A DNA stretch of 62,851 nucleotides, from assembly GCA_016288695.1 (NCBI GenBank), contig JAEELD010000004.1:1-62851 (forward strand). Direction: 5' to 3'. Made by a program: the position numbers and the translations under genes. Below are positions 51,366 to 62,851 of the stretch, one piece after another. The notes beneath the pieces were generated by a model. The model searched no databases. It saw nothing but the letters and a program-made list of their open reading frames with translations, and was not told the DNA's origin. The stretch comes from Mycoplasmataceae bacterium. Its GTDB lineage: Bacteria; Bacillota_I; Bacilli_A; Mycoplasmatales; Mycoplasmoidaceae. Within the stretch, counting starts at the first letter, position 1; each line of letters starts with the position of its first letter.

Positions 51366-54077
51366 TTATTCTAAAATGTGTTTGCACCGTGGGCACAAGT
51401 TATCATGGGATAATTTCCCTTCTTCATAATAATTTCAACAACGTTCACATCTTTTATAGTTGCTATTAGAGCATTCTATAATAAATTCATTTTCTTCCAT
51501 AGATGAGTCATTTTCAATTAAAACGCATGCAACATTTAAATATTTCTTTAGGTTATTTTCATTAAAATTAAATTTGTTATTAAATTTTATTTTCACTTTT
51601 GCCATTGTATTTTTACTAATTGTTCCATTTAATTTTAATGTTTCAAGTTTTGAATAAACCTTATCTTTAATTTTGAAAAAATTATGAAAATAATTTTCAT
51701 TAACATTTAGATCATTAAAATTAATTTCATCTGTGAATTTCTCAAAAAAAATTGATTCTTTTTTGTTTTTTAAGCATTGATATGCTTCTTCACATGTATG
51801 AGGGATTATTGGTGCAAGAGAGATTAAATATGTCCTTAATATTGTATATAACACGGTCTGTATTCCTAAGCGGTGCTTATTATTCTTTTCATCACAATAT
51901 AAGCAGTCTTTTATGATATCGAAATATCATGTTGATAATTGTATTGTATGCAAATTAATAATTTTAATAATGTTAGAAAATTCATATTTTTTATATGCAT
52001 CAGTAATTTCTTTTAAATTATTTTTTAAAGTGAACAAAATATACTTGTCTACTTCATCAAGATAATATGAAGAATCATCATTATTAAATTCAAAATCACT
52101 AATATTAGATAAGATAAACTTAAATATTGAATTTCTAATTCTTCTATAAATTTCTGCTGTTTGCAATAAAATATTTTTTGATATCCTTACATCCTGTTGG
52201 AAATTTGTATTTGCCGCCCATAATCTTAATATATCAGCCCCATACTCATTACAAACAACATTAGGATCAATTACATTGCCTAAAGATTTTGACATTTTTC
52301 TACCTTGTTCATCTAATACAAAACCATGGGATAATAAAGACTTATATGGTGCACACGAATTTTGAATAACACTACAGATTAGTGATGAATTAAATCAGCC
52401 TCTAAATTGATCACTTCCTTCAAAATATAAGTCAGAAGGCAATTTAAGTTTATTAAATGTTATTACATTATAACTACTACCTGAATCAAACCAAACATCC
52501 ATAATATCTTTTTCTTTGGTAAATTTTTTATAAGAAATATTGGATAAATATTTTTTTGTGAGAAAAAAATCAACAGGTTTTTCGAATCAAGAATCAATTC
52601 CATATTTTTTTATTAACTCAATTATGTTAGTGATTAATTCTTTGTCAAAAATAGGCTTATTATTTTCATCAAAAATAATTGGTATTGGCACACCTCAAAT
52701 TCTTTGTCTAGATATACATCATTCTTTACGATTAGAAATCATTGATTTTAATTGCTTTTTATTGTTTTCATTAAAAAAAGTAACTAATTCAATTGATTTG
52801 TTTAATTCATCTTTAATTTTTTCGATGTTAATAAATCACTGTTTAGTAGCTCGATAAATTATTGGTTTTTTTGTTCTTCAATCCACAGCTGCCGAGTGAT
52901 TAATTTTAGCTGAAACTAAAAGAGAATTTTGCGCTTTTAATCTATCAATTATTATTTGATTAGATTTTTCATAAAATACACCCATAAGTTCATTGTCATT
53001 AATTGATTTATCAAATTTACCATAAGAATCAATTGGGCAATAAACACTTATGCCATATTTTTTGCATGCAATAAAATCATCAGGCCCAAAACCAGGTGCA
53101 ATGTGTACTAAACCAGTACCATCTTCATTTGTTACAAAGTTAGCTAATATTATTTTACTAACCCTATTAATTCATGGATGCTTATATAATGAATTTTCTA
53201 TATCTGAACCTTTAAATTTACTAATGACAGTGAAGTTATTTCATTTAAGTAATGAAGTAATTTTTTTTAATAGTGAATTTAGAAGAATAAAATTTTCGTT
53301 TTTATATGAGATTTTTACATATTCATATTCTGGATGAACTGCAATTGCAAGATTACTTGGAAGTGTTCATGGTGTTGTAGTTCAAACTATCAATTTATCA
53401 TTTACATCCAAGAATTTATTTTTTTCAGCTATTTTAAATGTGAGATAAATTGAATCTGATTCCATTAATTTATATTCAATTTCAGCTTCTGCTAATGCAG
53501 ATTGACTTGATCATGATCACCAAACAGGTTTAAAATCTTGGAATATTAAGTGCTTTTCAACCATTGATAAGAATAGATTCAATTGATTGTATTCAAACCA
53601 TGGATACATTGTTAAATAGTTATTTTTTAAATCAAAGATTAATCCTAATCTTTTAAATTGTTCAATTTGCTTATTAACATTTTCATTTGCAAAATCTTTA
53701 CATTTATTTCGTTTTTCTGTTATTGATAAAGTTTTGTACAATTTGTCATTCTTTTTTTCTAATGCATGTTCAATTGGTAGACCATGTGTATCTCATCCTG
53801 GGATAAATGGTGCATTATAACCATTCATCAATTTGTATCGAACAATAATATCTTTTATTATTTTATTTAGTGCATGGCCAACATGGATATCACCATTGGC
53901 ATATGGAGGCCCATCATGCAAAATTCATTGTTTATTATTTTTGTTCATTTCCAATAAACGATGATATATTTTTTGTTCAAACCATTTATTTTGAATGATT
54001 GGTTCTTTTTTATTTAAGTTACCTTTCATTTCAAAATCTGTTTTTAAAATATTTAATGTGTTTTTATAGTCTGCCAT
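51366..54077 (-). CDS. ileS: Isoleucyl-tRNA synthetase
   Basis: [50 protein letters not shown]-terminal zinc finger [27 protein letters not shown]; ORFs in frame across TGA. Confidence 0.97.
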
Positions 54078-54178
54078 TGTCCTATTTATTTTAAATATTA
54101 TTTATAATTATTTAATTATTAATTAAATATGATTTTACATGCTCATTTTTAATTAATATTCTATGATATTTTTTGGTT

Positions 54179-56899
54179 ATGGATCTTTGGTCAACAAATA
54201 AAATTCGGAAAGCTTGATTAGATTATTTTGTTAGCAATAATCATTTAATTATTCCGCCCCATTCTCTTATCCCAAAAAATGATCCATCTATTCTCTGAAT
54301 TAATTCTGGTGTGGCAACATTAAAAAAATATTTTTCTGGTTTGGCATCTCCACCATGTAAAAGATTAGTAAATTGTCAAAAAGCAATAAGGACTAATGAT
54401 ATATCTAATGTTGGTTTAACTTCTAGACACCATACTTTTTTTGAAATGTTAGGGAATTTTTCTATAGGTGATTATTTTAAGAAAGATGCAATCGATCTTG
54501 CTTTTAATCTACTAAAAAATATTTTTTTGTTAAATATAAACAATTTATACTTTACTGTTTTTGAAGATGATAGTGAAACATATGAATTATGAATTAAAAA
54601 AGGTATAAAGCCTAATCACATATTCAAGTGTAATAAAAATCGTAATTTTTGGGATTTAGGTTCAGGACCATGCGGCCCCTGTACAGAAATTTTTTATGAT
54701 AGAGGTGAAAAATTTGATTTTTCAAAACAAGGAATAAAATTGCTTCAAGATGATATTGAAAATGATCGTTATGTTGAAATTTGGAATATTGTTTTTTCCC
54801 AATTTAATAATGTAGGGAATGGCAAATATACTGAGTTGACACAAAAAAATATTGATACAGGGGCTGGATTGGAGCGCTTAGCTTGCATATTGCAAAACAA
54901 AAATACTGACTATGAAACTGATATATTTTTTCCAGTAATAAAAGTATTAGAGAAATATACAAAACATCCGTATGTGGCAGAAGCGTATTTTTCAAATAAC
55001 AAAAAGCAAAAAAACATCAATAAAAATTTTTCAATTATCGCAGACCATTTAAGGGCTATTATTTTTGCAATTGCCGATGGTGCATTACCTTCAAGCAAAG
55101 AGCGCGGAGCAGTAATAAGAAAATTAATTAGGAGAATGCTAATTGCAGCCAAATCACTAGATCTTAATAATTCTTTTTTAAAAGAGTCAATTAGTGCATC
55201 CATTTCAACAATGAGTGAATTCTATGGATATTTATTAAAGAAAGAGGATGAAATTTATAAAATTTTAATTAGTGAAAGAGAGCTTTTTTCAAAGACATTA
55301 AATCATGGATTTGATTTGTTTAAGTCAATAATTAGTAAAAACAAGATTATTGATCCAGAAATGGCTTTTAAACTTGTTGAAACATATGGTTTTCCATATG
55401 AAATTTTAATTGATATTTGTGCTGAAAAAAATATTAATTTTGATAAAGACAAATATGAAACTTTGTTTAAAAAACATAAATTGATATCTAGAAATGAAGC
55501 ATTTGTTAATGCTAAAGGTATGGAGGAGCAGAATTCCTTAATCAATTTTAAAGTTCAATCTTTTTTTAATTATGAAAAATTTGATATTCTTAATTCAAAA
55601 ATAATTCAGTTATTTGATTCAAATTTTGAACCAGTTGAAAACTTTAAAGGCTTGGGTTATATAGTTGTTCATGAAACTCCATTTTTTGCAACATGTGGTG
55701 GTCAAGAACATGATGTAGGTTATGTAGTTATTAATAAAAAGAAAGTTAATGTCATTGATGTAATAAAATCTGTGAATGGTCAGCATCTTCATAAAGTTGA
55801 AACTGATTTTGTTATAAATATCAATGATTCCATTGATCTATATGTAGATAAAATGAATAGAAAATTGCTTGCATCTAATCATTCATGTGAGCATTTAATT
55901 CAAAAAGCTTTACAAGCAGTAATCTCAAATGAAATAATCCAAGAAAGTTCAAATAAAACAGCTGACCATTTATCTTTTCAATTTTCATACAAAAATAAAT
56001 TAACTACTGAACAAATTATTAATGTTGAGAATGAGGTTAATAAATATATTAAAACCAATGCAAAGGTTACAACCAAATTAATGTCACTGGATGAAGCTAA
56101 AGCATTTGGTGCCCAAGCACACTTTGATGATGTTTATTCAAAGATTAATGGTCCATTAAGAGTTGTTATTATGGAAGGAATTACTTCAGAAATTTGCGCT
56201 GGGACTCATGTAAAATATTTAGGTGAAATCGAGCAATTTTTAATATCAAAAATTGAGACAAAACGTGCTGGCGAATACCGATTAATTGGATTAACAACAA
56301 ACAAAATAATTAATTCATATTTAACAAATTTTTTTGATAATCTTAAGAGTAAAATTTTGATGCAAAAATCAGAATTGAAAAAAAGAAAAATTTCTGATTT
56401 AACTTATGACAATATCGTTTCAAAACTTTCATTTTCTTTATCAAGAGAAAATTATCATATTGTCTCATCTATTTGCAAAGAAGTTGATGAAGCATTTAAT
56501 GAATTGATTAAAAAAGATGATATTAAGAATAGTTTGCTCTTATCTAATAAGATTATTAATGAGTTTAATATCACAAAATCAACTATTGTTTATGCAATAT
56601 TTGATGGATTAAGTGTTAAAAATATTTCTAATGCTTTATCAAAATTAGTTAATGCAAACAAGGATAAATGCTTTGTAGCTTTTAATAAAAATAAAAACAA
56701 AATTCAGTACCTTGTATGCACTGGTTCAAATGTTAAAAACGAAAAATATTATGCTTTGAACATAGTGAGAGAATTTAATAAAATTTCTAATGGCACTGGT
56801 GGGGGCAATAATTTTTTTGCCCAAGGTGGTTCACTAAAATTGTCAAGTTTATCTGAAATAATTAATCTTTTGTCAAAATCATTTATTGAATGTCAATAA
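54179..56899 (+). CDS. alaS: Alanyl-tRNA synthetase
   Basis: [105 protein letters not shown]. Confidence 0.97.
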
Positions 56900-56921
56900 A
56901 TTTTTTAAATATCACTAATAT

Positions 56922-57221
56922 TTATTTTGTTTTTTTATTTTGGTTCTCTTTTTGGTATTCTTTGCTTATTTTTAAAATATTTTTAATGAAATCTAAATAA
57001 TATTTTTTAATTTCTGTATTTTTTATTTGTTTTGAATTTATATTGATAATTTCATTCTCTCGTTTTTTATCAAAAATCGGAATTTTATTTCTTTTCTTGT
57101 ATAGACTAATCATTTTAGATATTTCCATTCTTTTTTTAAATAGAAGCATCATCTCTTTATCAATTTTATTGATAGATTTTCTATATTTGCTTAAGCTTGG
57201 TTTTTCAATTTTGCATTTCAT
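56922..57221 (-). CDS. AroQ-type chorismate mutase domain protein (99 aa)
   Basis: SKYRKSINKIDKEMMLLFKKRMEISKMISLYKKRNKIPIFDKKRENEIININSKQIKNTEIKKYYLDFIKNILKISKEYQ: pattern R..Id.iD..ll.L...Rm..s..I..yK..n..pi.d..RE.ei, typical of chorismate mutase II helices. Confidence 0.8.
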   Translation of the reverse strand: MKCKIEKPSLSKYRKSINKIDKEMMLLFKKRMEISKMISLYKKRNKIPIFDKKRENEIININSKQIKNTEIKKYYLDFIKNILKISKEYQKENQNKKTK

Positions 57222-57381
57222 TGGTAAATACTATTATGATAATGTGATATTCTTCTTAGTTTTATGTATCGAATTACATTTTTTGCATTTAAATAAAAAC
57301 TCCTAATGATTTTGGTCAAACAAATTTGATATATAAAATATTACTTTTTTAATTTTTAGTAATATTAAAAAAAAGTAATTA

Positions 57382-57457
57382 TGGTGGAGTGTGAGGGGAT
57401 CGAACCCCCGACCTCCTGCTTGTAAGGCAGATGCTCTCCCAGCTGAGCTAACACTCC
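57382..57457 (-). tRNA. tRNA-Val (anticodon TAC)
   Basis: GGAGTGTTAGCTCAGCTGGGAGAGCATCTGCCTTACAAGCAGGAGGTCGGGGGTTCGATCCCCTCACACTCCACCA, full cloverleaf, encoded CCA. Confidence 0.96.
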
Positions 57458-57464
57458 AATAAAA

Positions 57465-57541
57465 TGGTGACCTGTACGGGATTCAAACCCATGAATGTAC
57501 GCGTGAAAGGCGTATGTGTTAAGTCACTTCACCAACAGGCC
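57465..57541 (-). tRNA. tRNA-Glu (anticodon TTC)
   Basis: GGCCTGTTGGTGAAGTGACTTAACACATACGCCTTTCACGCGTACATTCATGGGTTTGAATCCCGTACAGGTCACCA. Confidence 0.94.
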
Positions 57542-57546
57542 ATGGA

Positions 57547-57621
57547 TGGCGGCCACAGTAAGGATCGAACTTACGACCAACCGGTTAACAGCCGGTTGCT
57601 CTACCGCTGAGCTATGTGGCC
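57547..57621 (-). tRNA. tRNA-Asn (anticodon GTT)
   Basis: GGCCACATAGCTCAGCGGTAGAGCAACCGGCTGTTAACCGGTTGGTCGTAAGTTCGATCCTTACTGTGGCCGCCA. Confidence 0.96.
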
Positions 57622-57812
57622 AAGGTAATATGTTAGTAATTATAATATTAATAATTATTAGACTTTTAATTTTGGTTAGTTTAGAAATAGATATAAAAAT
57701 ATATGAATGTTTGGATGCTTACAAATATTACAAAAATGCATTTTGTTTTTGTAAACTTTATTTAATTAATTATTGCACTCACTACTAATAAAATAGATCT
57801 ATATTATCAACT

Positions 57813-60221
57813 ATGTATAATCACAATCTTATTGAAAAAAAATGGCAAAAATATTGACTAGAAAATGAAACTTATAAATTTTTTGATGACCCAAAAAAGC
57901 AAAAGATTTATATTCTTGATATGTTTCCTTATCCAAGTGGAGTTGGTCTTCATGTAGGTCACCCAAAAGGATATACTGCAACTGATATAATTGCTAGATT
58001 TAAAAGATTTTGCGGTTTTAATGTACTTCATCCAATAGGTTGAGATGCATTTGGTTTGCCAGCTGAGCAATATGCCATTAATACAAACAATCATCCTGCT
58101 TCATTTACAAATAAAAATATTGATAACTTTAGGAAGCAATTGCAGTCTTTAGGATTTAGTTATGACTACAAGAAAGAAGTTAACACAACAGATCCTAAAT
58201 ATTACAAGTGAACACAGTGAATTTTTTCAAAACTTTTTGAAAAAGGTCTTGCAGAGATAAGAGACATAGATGTGAACTGATGCGAAGAACTTGGCACTGT
58301 TCTTTCTAATGAGGAAGTTATAAATAAAAATGGTTATATGGTTTCAGAAAGAGGTGAATTCCCGGTAATTAAAAAACCAATGAAGCAGTGAGTATTAAAA
58401 ATTACGGCTTATGCAGATAAATTACTGGATGGATTAAATGAAGTTAATTGACCTGAATCATTGAAATCAATTCAGAGAAAATGAATTGGCAAATCATGTG
58501 GCACAGTTATTAAATTTAAAACTGAAAACAATATTATTCTTGAAGTTTTTACAACACGACCCGATACTATATATGGTGTTACTTTTTTAGCTATTTCACC
58601 AGAGCATGAATTAGTTAGTAAATTGATAAATTCAAATAACATGCATGAATGTAATCAATACATTTTAAATGCTTCAAAAAAAAGTGAATTTGAAAGAAAA
58701 AGTAATCTTAAAAATCAAACAGGAGTTTTTTCAGGTTCATATGCAATAAACCCTGTAAGTAATGAAAAAATTCCAATTTATATTTGTGATTATGTATTAT
58801 CAAGTTACGCAACAGGTATATTAATGTCCGTTCCTGCACATGATGAAAGAGATTTCAATTTTGCAAAAAAGAACAATTTACCAATAAAATTTGTGTTAAA
58901 AACAGATTCGCATGATAAACCTTTTTTAGGAGATAGTATTCATATAAATTCACCAATATTAAATGATTTAAATATTAGTGATGCAAAATTAAAAGTTAAT
59001 AAATATTTAGTTGAAAAAAACATTGGTTATGAAAAAGTTTATTACAAAATGAAGGACTGAATTTTTTCACGTCAACGATACTGAGGCGAACCATTCCCTA
59101 TCATATTTGACAAAAATAATAAACCACATCTTGTTGATGATTTACCAGTATGTCTTCCTGAATGCAAAGATTTTAAACCCGCAAAAGATGGTCATTCACC
59201 TCTTGCAAATTTAAAAGAATGGTTAAGTGTTAATATTGGTCATAAAGAATATATTAGAGAATCTAATACTATGCCACAATGAGCAGGATCTTGTTGGTAT
59301 TATTTGGCATATATTATGAAGCAAGATAATGGTGAATATATTCCTCTTAATTCAAAGGAAGCTTATGAGTTATTTAAAAAATGGCTTCCAGTTGATATTT
59401 ATGTAGGTGGTCAAGAACATGCAGTTCTTCATTTACTGTATTCACGTTTTTGACATCGTTTTTTGTATGATATTGGTATTGTTCCCACAAAGGAACCATT
59501 TTATAAATTAATTAATCAAGGGATGATACTTGGTAATAATGGGGAGAAAATGTCAAAATCTCGTGGTAATGTTATAAATCCTAACCAAATTGTCGAAACC
59601 CATGGTGCCGATGCACTTAGACTATATGAAATGTTTATGGGGCCATTAACTGCATCATTATCTTGATCTGATGAAGGATTAAATGGTGTTAGGAAATGAT
59701 TGGATAGAGTTTATAGATATTTTGATTCACACATTTCTGAATTTGGTAGTTCCACAAATAATGATCTTGATCATGCTTACAATATCTTTGTTAAGAATGT
59801 TACTAATAATATCCAAAAGATGAATTTTAATGTTGCTATTAGTGATATGATGGTTTTTATTAATTACTGTTATAATTCAAAGATCCACAATAAATCTTAT
59901 TGTGTTAATTTTTTAAAAATATTATCTTGTTTTGCGCCCCACATTGCAGAGGAATTAAATTCATTACTTGGGAATAATGAATCAATAACATTGGGCGAGT
60001 GACCATCTTTTGATGAAAATAAAACAAAATTAGCAAATGTGAGAATGCCAATAATGGTAAATGGAAAATTACGTGATGTTATTTTGGTTAAAACAGGCAC
60101 TATTGAAGATGAAGTTTTAAAAATGGCATTACAATCACCAAAGATTAAAAATTATGTTTCTGAAAAAAAGATAAAAAAAGTTATTTTTGTTGTTGATAAA
60201 ATCATCAATTTAATTATTTAG
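57813..60221 (+). CDS. leuS: Leucyl-tRNA synthetase
   Basis: [79 protein letters not shown]; ORFs in frame across TGA. Confidence 0.97.
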
Positions 60222-60223
60222 TT

Positions 60224-61570
60224 ATGTTATTTAGCTCACTGAATTTAAAAAAATGAATTCTTGATGTTTTGAATTCAATGAATTTCAAAACCACAACTGA
60301 AATTCAAACTAAATCATTTCTTAGAGAGAATTCAAATAGGAGCCAAATTATAACATCAAAAACTGGTAGTGGGAAAACATTTTGTTATGTGCTTCCAATA
60401 TTGAACAATTTAAATTTAGATGAAAATAAGGTTCAAGCAATTATTGTCTTGCCCACTAAAGAACTATCCCAACAGATTTTTTCACTTTTTTACAAATTTA
60501 CTGCATTTAGTAAATTGAAAGTGAAAATATTAAGAAAAAATGAAAATATTTTGAAAAATCAACCCCATATTTTGATTGGCACACCACATAAAATTTATAA
60601 TGCTGTTAGGTTAAATATATTTAACAAGTCTATTAGATATTTTGTTTTAGATGAAGCAGACATGCTATTAGATTTTGGGTTTTATGACACGATTTATCAA
60701 ATATTTAAAAAAATTAATAGCACTCATTTAATTAAATATGCAACAAGTGCTACCTTACATACAAGTTTAGCAAACCATTTGCGCAATATATTAGGTAATG
60801 CAAAAGTTATAAATAATTCTTCATCGATTTGGCTGAATGAAAATTTGTGTCACAATATTGTTTATCAGTCAGTTAATTCTGATCCCATCAATACATTGTT
60901 TAAGTTATTGAAAATAATTAATCCCTACTTTTGTATTATTTTCACTAATACAAAAAATGAAGCAAATTTAATTTACAAATTAATGATTCAACAAGAATTT
61001 AATGTTTCTTTGTTACATCAAGATCTTTTTGAGCGAAAACGAAGAAGAGAATTTAAGAAAATAACTAAAAACGAATATCAGTATATAGTTGTCACTGATT
61101 TGATGGCACGTGGTGTGGATTTACCTCTTGCTGATGTAGTAATTTCATATGGATTACCAAATGATACAATGTTTTATATTCATCGAGCTGGGAGAGTAGG
61201 TAGAAATAAAAAAAATGGCAATTGTTATTTGATTTATCGAAATAACCAAGATAATTTAATTAATAATTTGATAAGAAAAGGAATTAAATGAAATTTTCAA
61301 TTAATTAAGGATGATAAATTAATTAATAGAGAAAAAAAATTACATTTTAGAAAAAAAATATTATTAGATCAAAGTATAAATGCTTCAATAAAACGTATAT
61401 ATGTTCAAGGAACAAAAAAAGTTAAACCATGCTATAAGAAAAAAATTAAACTTAAGATTAATAAAATAAAGCAAAAACAGCGTCATTTATTTATTGAGAA
61501 AAAAATTAAGCAAAATTTACTATTGAAAAATATTAAGAATTCAAAGTGTGATAAAAATAAAATTACATAA
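60224..61570 (+). CDS. DEAD-box RNA helicase with lysine-rich C-terminal tail
   Basis: TKTGSGKTFCYVLPIL, LDEADMLLDFGF, SATLH, VVTDLMARGVDLPLADVVISYGLP, HRAGRVGRN; continues across TGA to a basic tail KKKIKLKINKIKQKQRH..., stop TAA 61568-61570. Confidence 0.92.
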
Positions 61571-61599
61571 TATAAAATAAGAAAATCAAATGCTAACTT

Positions 61600-62634
61600 A
61601 TGAATGATATTTTGATTTCTATATTAATTACTGCTTATAATTGCGAGAATTTTATTGAAAATGCAATAAAGTCTGCAATTAGTCAGACTTATAAAAATAT
61701 TGAAATTTTAATTTCAGATGATTGTTCAACAGATTCAACACTTAAAATAATTAAAAAATATGCAATTCTTGATAAAAGAATTCATTTTTTTACATCAAAT
61801 AAAAACCGCTCTATTGGTTATTGAAGAAATTTTCTAATTAGCCAAGTGAAGGGTCAGTATTTTACTTTTCTTGATGGTGATGATTTTTTAAATGTGAGGT
61901 TTATCGAGAAATTGTCAAACCCAATTTTTAAGAAAAGATCCCATTTTGATCTTATTTCATGTAAATCTGTTTGTATATGGTTAAATAAATTTAACAAAAA
62001 ATTTTTTCGTATTCCATTTCTTATTAATTATTTCCCGTTATTTGGGAGAATTGACAATATAAAATTTGTTAATAAAACTCTCTGTGTTCTACTTTGGGGT
62101 AATCTTTTTAATACTAAGTTTTTTCGTTCTTTGAATATTTATTTCATTCCTTTTAGGAAGTATGAAGATGTTGGAAATACTTTATATATCTTTTTAAGAG
62201 CGCATAAATTCACTTTTGTTAGGTTTAATGGCTATAACTATGTGCGACGCAAAAGTGGGAATTTATCAAACATAAAGGAATCAAATTTATCAAATATAAC
62301 TGATTTAGTTTGACAAATTGACCATCTTTTAAAAATTTTAGATGAAAATAATATGCTATCTAATCCAATTTATCATAAACCTATTAGTCGGTTCGTTATC
62401 CCAATTGGTTTTTTATTGTCAATATTAACTGCAAACGTGTTTAAGCCAAAATATGACCATAAAATAAAACTACTTTTATTAAGAGAAAGAATGCGCTTTG
62501 TTTACCTGATTATCTGTAAATATAAATTAAATACTAAAATTTCAGTTACGTGATGAAAAGCAATCTTAAAAAATTTTAACAAAATTTCTTTTAATAAAGA
62601 ATTTATTACAATTAAAAATTTGTATAGTCTATAA
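61600..62634 (+). CDS. Family 2 glycosyltransferase
   Basis: ISILITAYNCENFIENAIKSAISQTYKNIEILISDDCSTDSTLKII...YFTFLDGDDFLN; three ORFs in frame across TGA; stop TAA 62632-62634. Confidence 0.9.
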
Positions 62635-62780
62635 AATTAATAAATAGGTCTTTTATCTTATTCATAATATTTTAAAAGTGAATGTTTTAAATTAATTTAA
62701 TCATCAAAACACTCTTATCATGCATAAAAATATTTAACATTTTTTTGTTTTATTAACTAATAGTTATAAAAGTTTTGTTC

Positions 62781-62792
62781 TTTTTTTTTTTT
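62781..62792. repeat. Poly-T(12)/poly-A(12) homopolymer tract
   Basis: GTTC-TTTTTTTTTTTT-GGC in the intergenic region at the window end. Confidence 0.9.
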
Positions 62793-62851
62793 GGCTAAGT
62801 ATACCCCAAAGTACCCACATAACTAAATAAAGCTCATTTGATCTCTTTAAT

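Noticed and set aside
62754-62766. Short inverted repeat TAACTA-A-TAGTTA as an invertible-promoter recombination site
   Set aside because: Too short and AT-rich; no second distant copy in the window, so an invertible switch is unsupported.

Overview
AT-rich window from a Mollicutes genome that reads UGA as Trp (genetic code 4). Most 'separate' ORFs in the supplied track join in frame across TGA codons into full-length genes, and several genes are absent from the track for the same reason. Most of the window is housekeeping: a deo/nucleoside cluster (deoD-deoC-deoA-cdd-hexose phosphomutase), ybaB-recR-ligA-cysS, gyrBA, rplK-rplA, a PTS IICB permease, the full F1F0 ATP synthase operon, rpsF-ssb-rpsR-rplI-dnaB-lipoprotein-ung, eno-pfkA-pyk, secA-uvrB, uvrC, ileS, alaS, leuS, three tRNAs (Asn, Glu, Val), a DEAD-box helicase and a GT2 glycosyltransferase. 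Gene content and order suggest the M. pneumoniae/Malacoplasma/Ureaplasma group (inference). The accessory content is more interesting: (i) two tandem paralogous multi-TM surface proteins with a 100-nt identical stretch; (ii) a tiny standalone SWIB/MDM2-domain gene hidden by a UGA codon; (iii) an orphan AroQ-type chorismate mutase domain protein downstream of the tRNA cluster; (iv) an ABC exporter-like pair with an N-terminally extended ATPase and a permease with a very large ectodomain; (v) an overlapping alpha/beta hydrolase-diacylglycerol-kinase-like gene pair; and (vi) several hairpin/operator-like intergenic structures. No CRISPR array, transposase, prophage or rRNA was seen.
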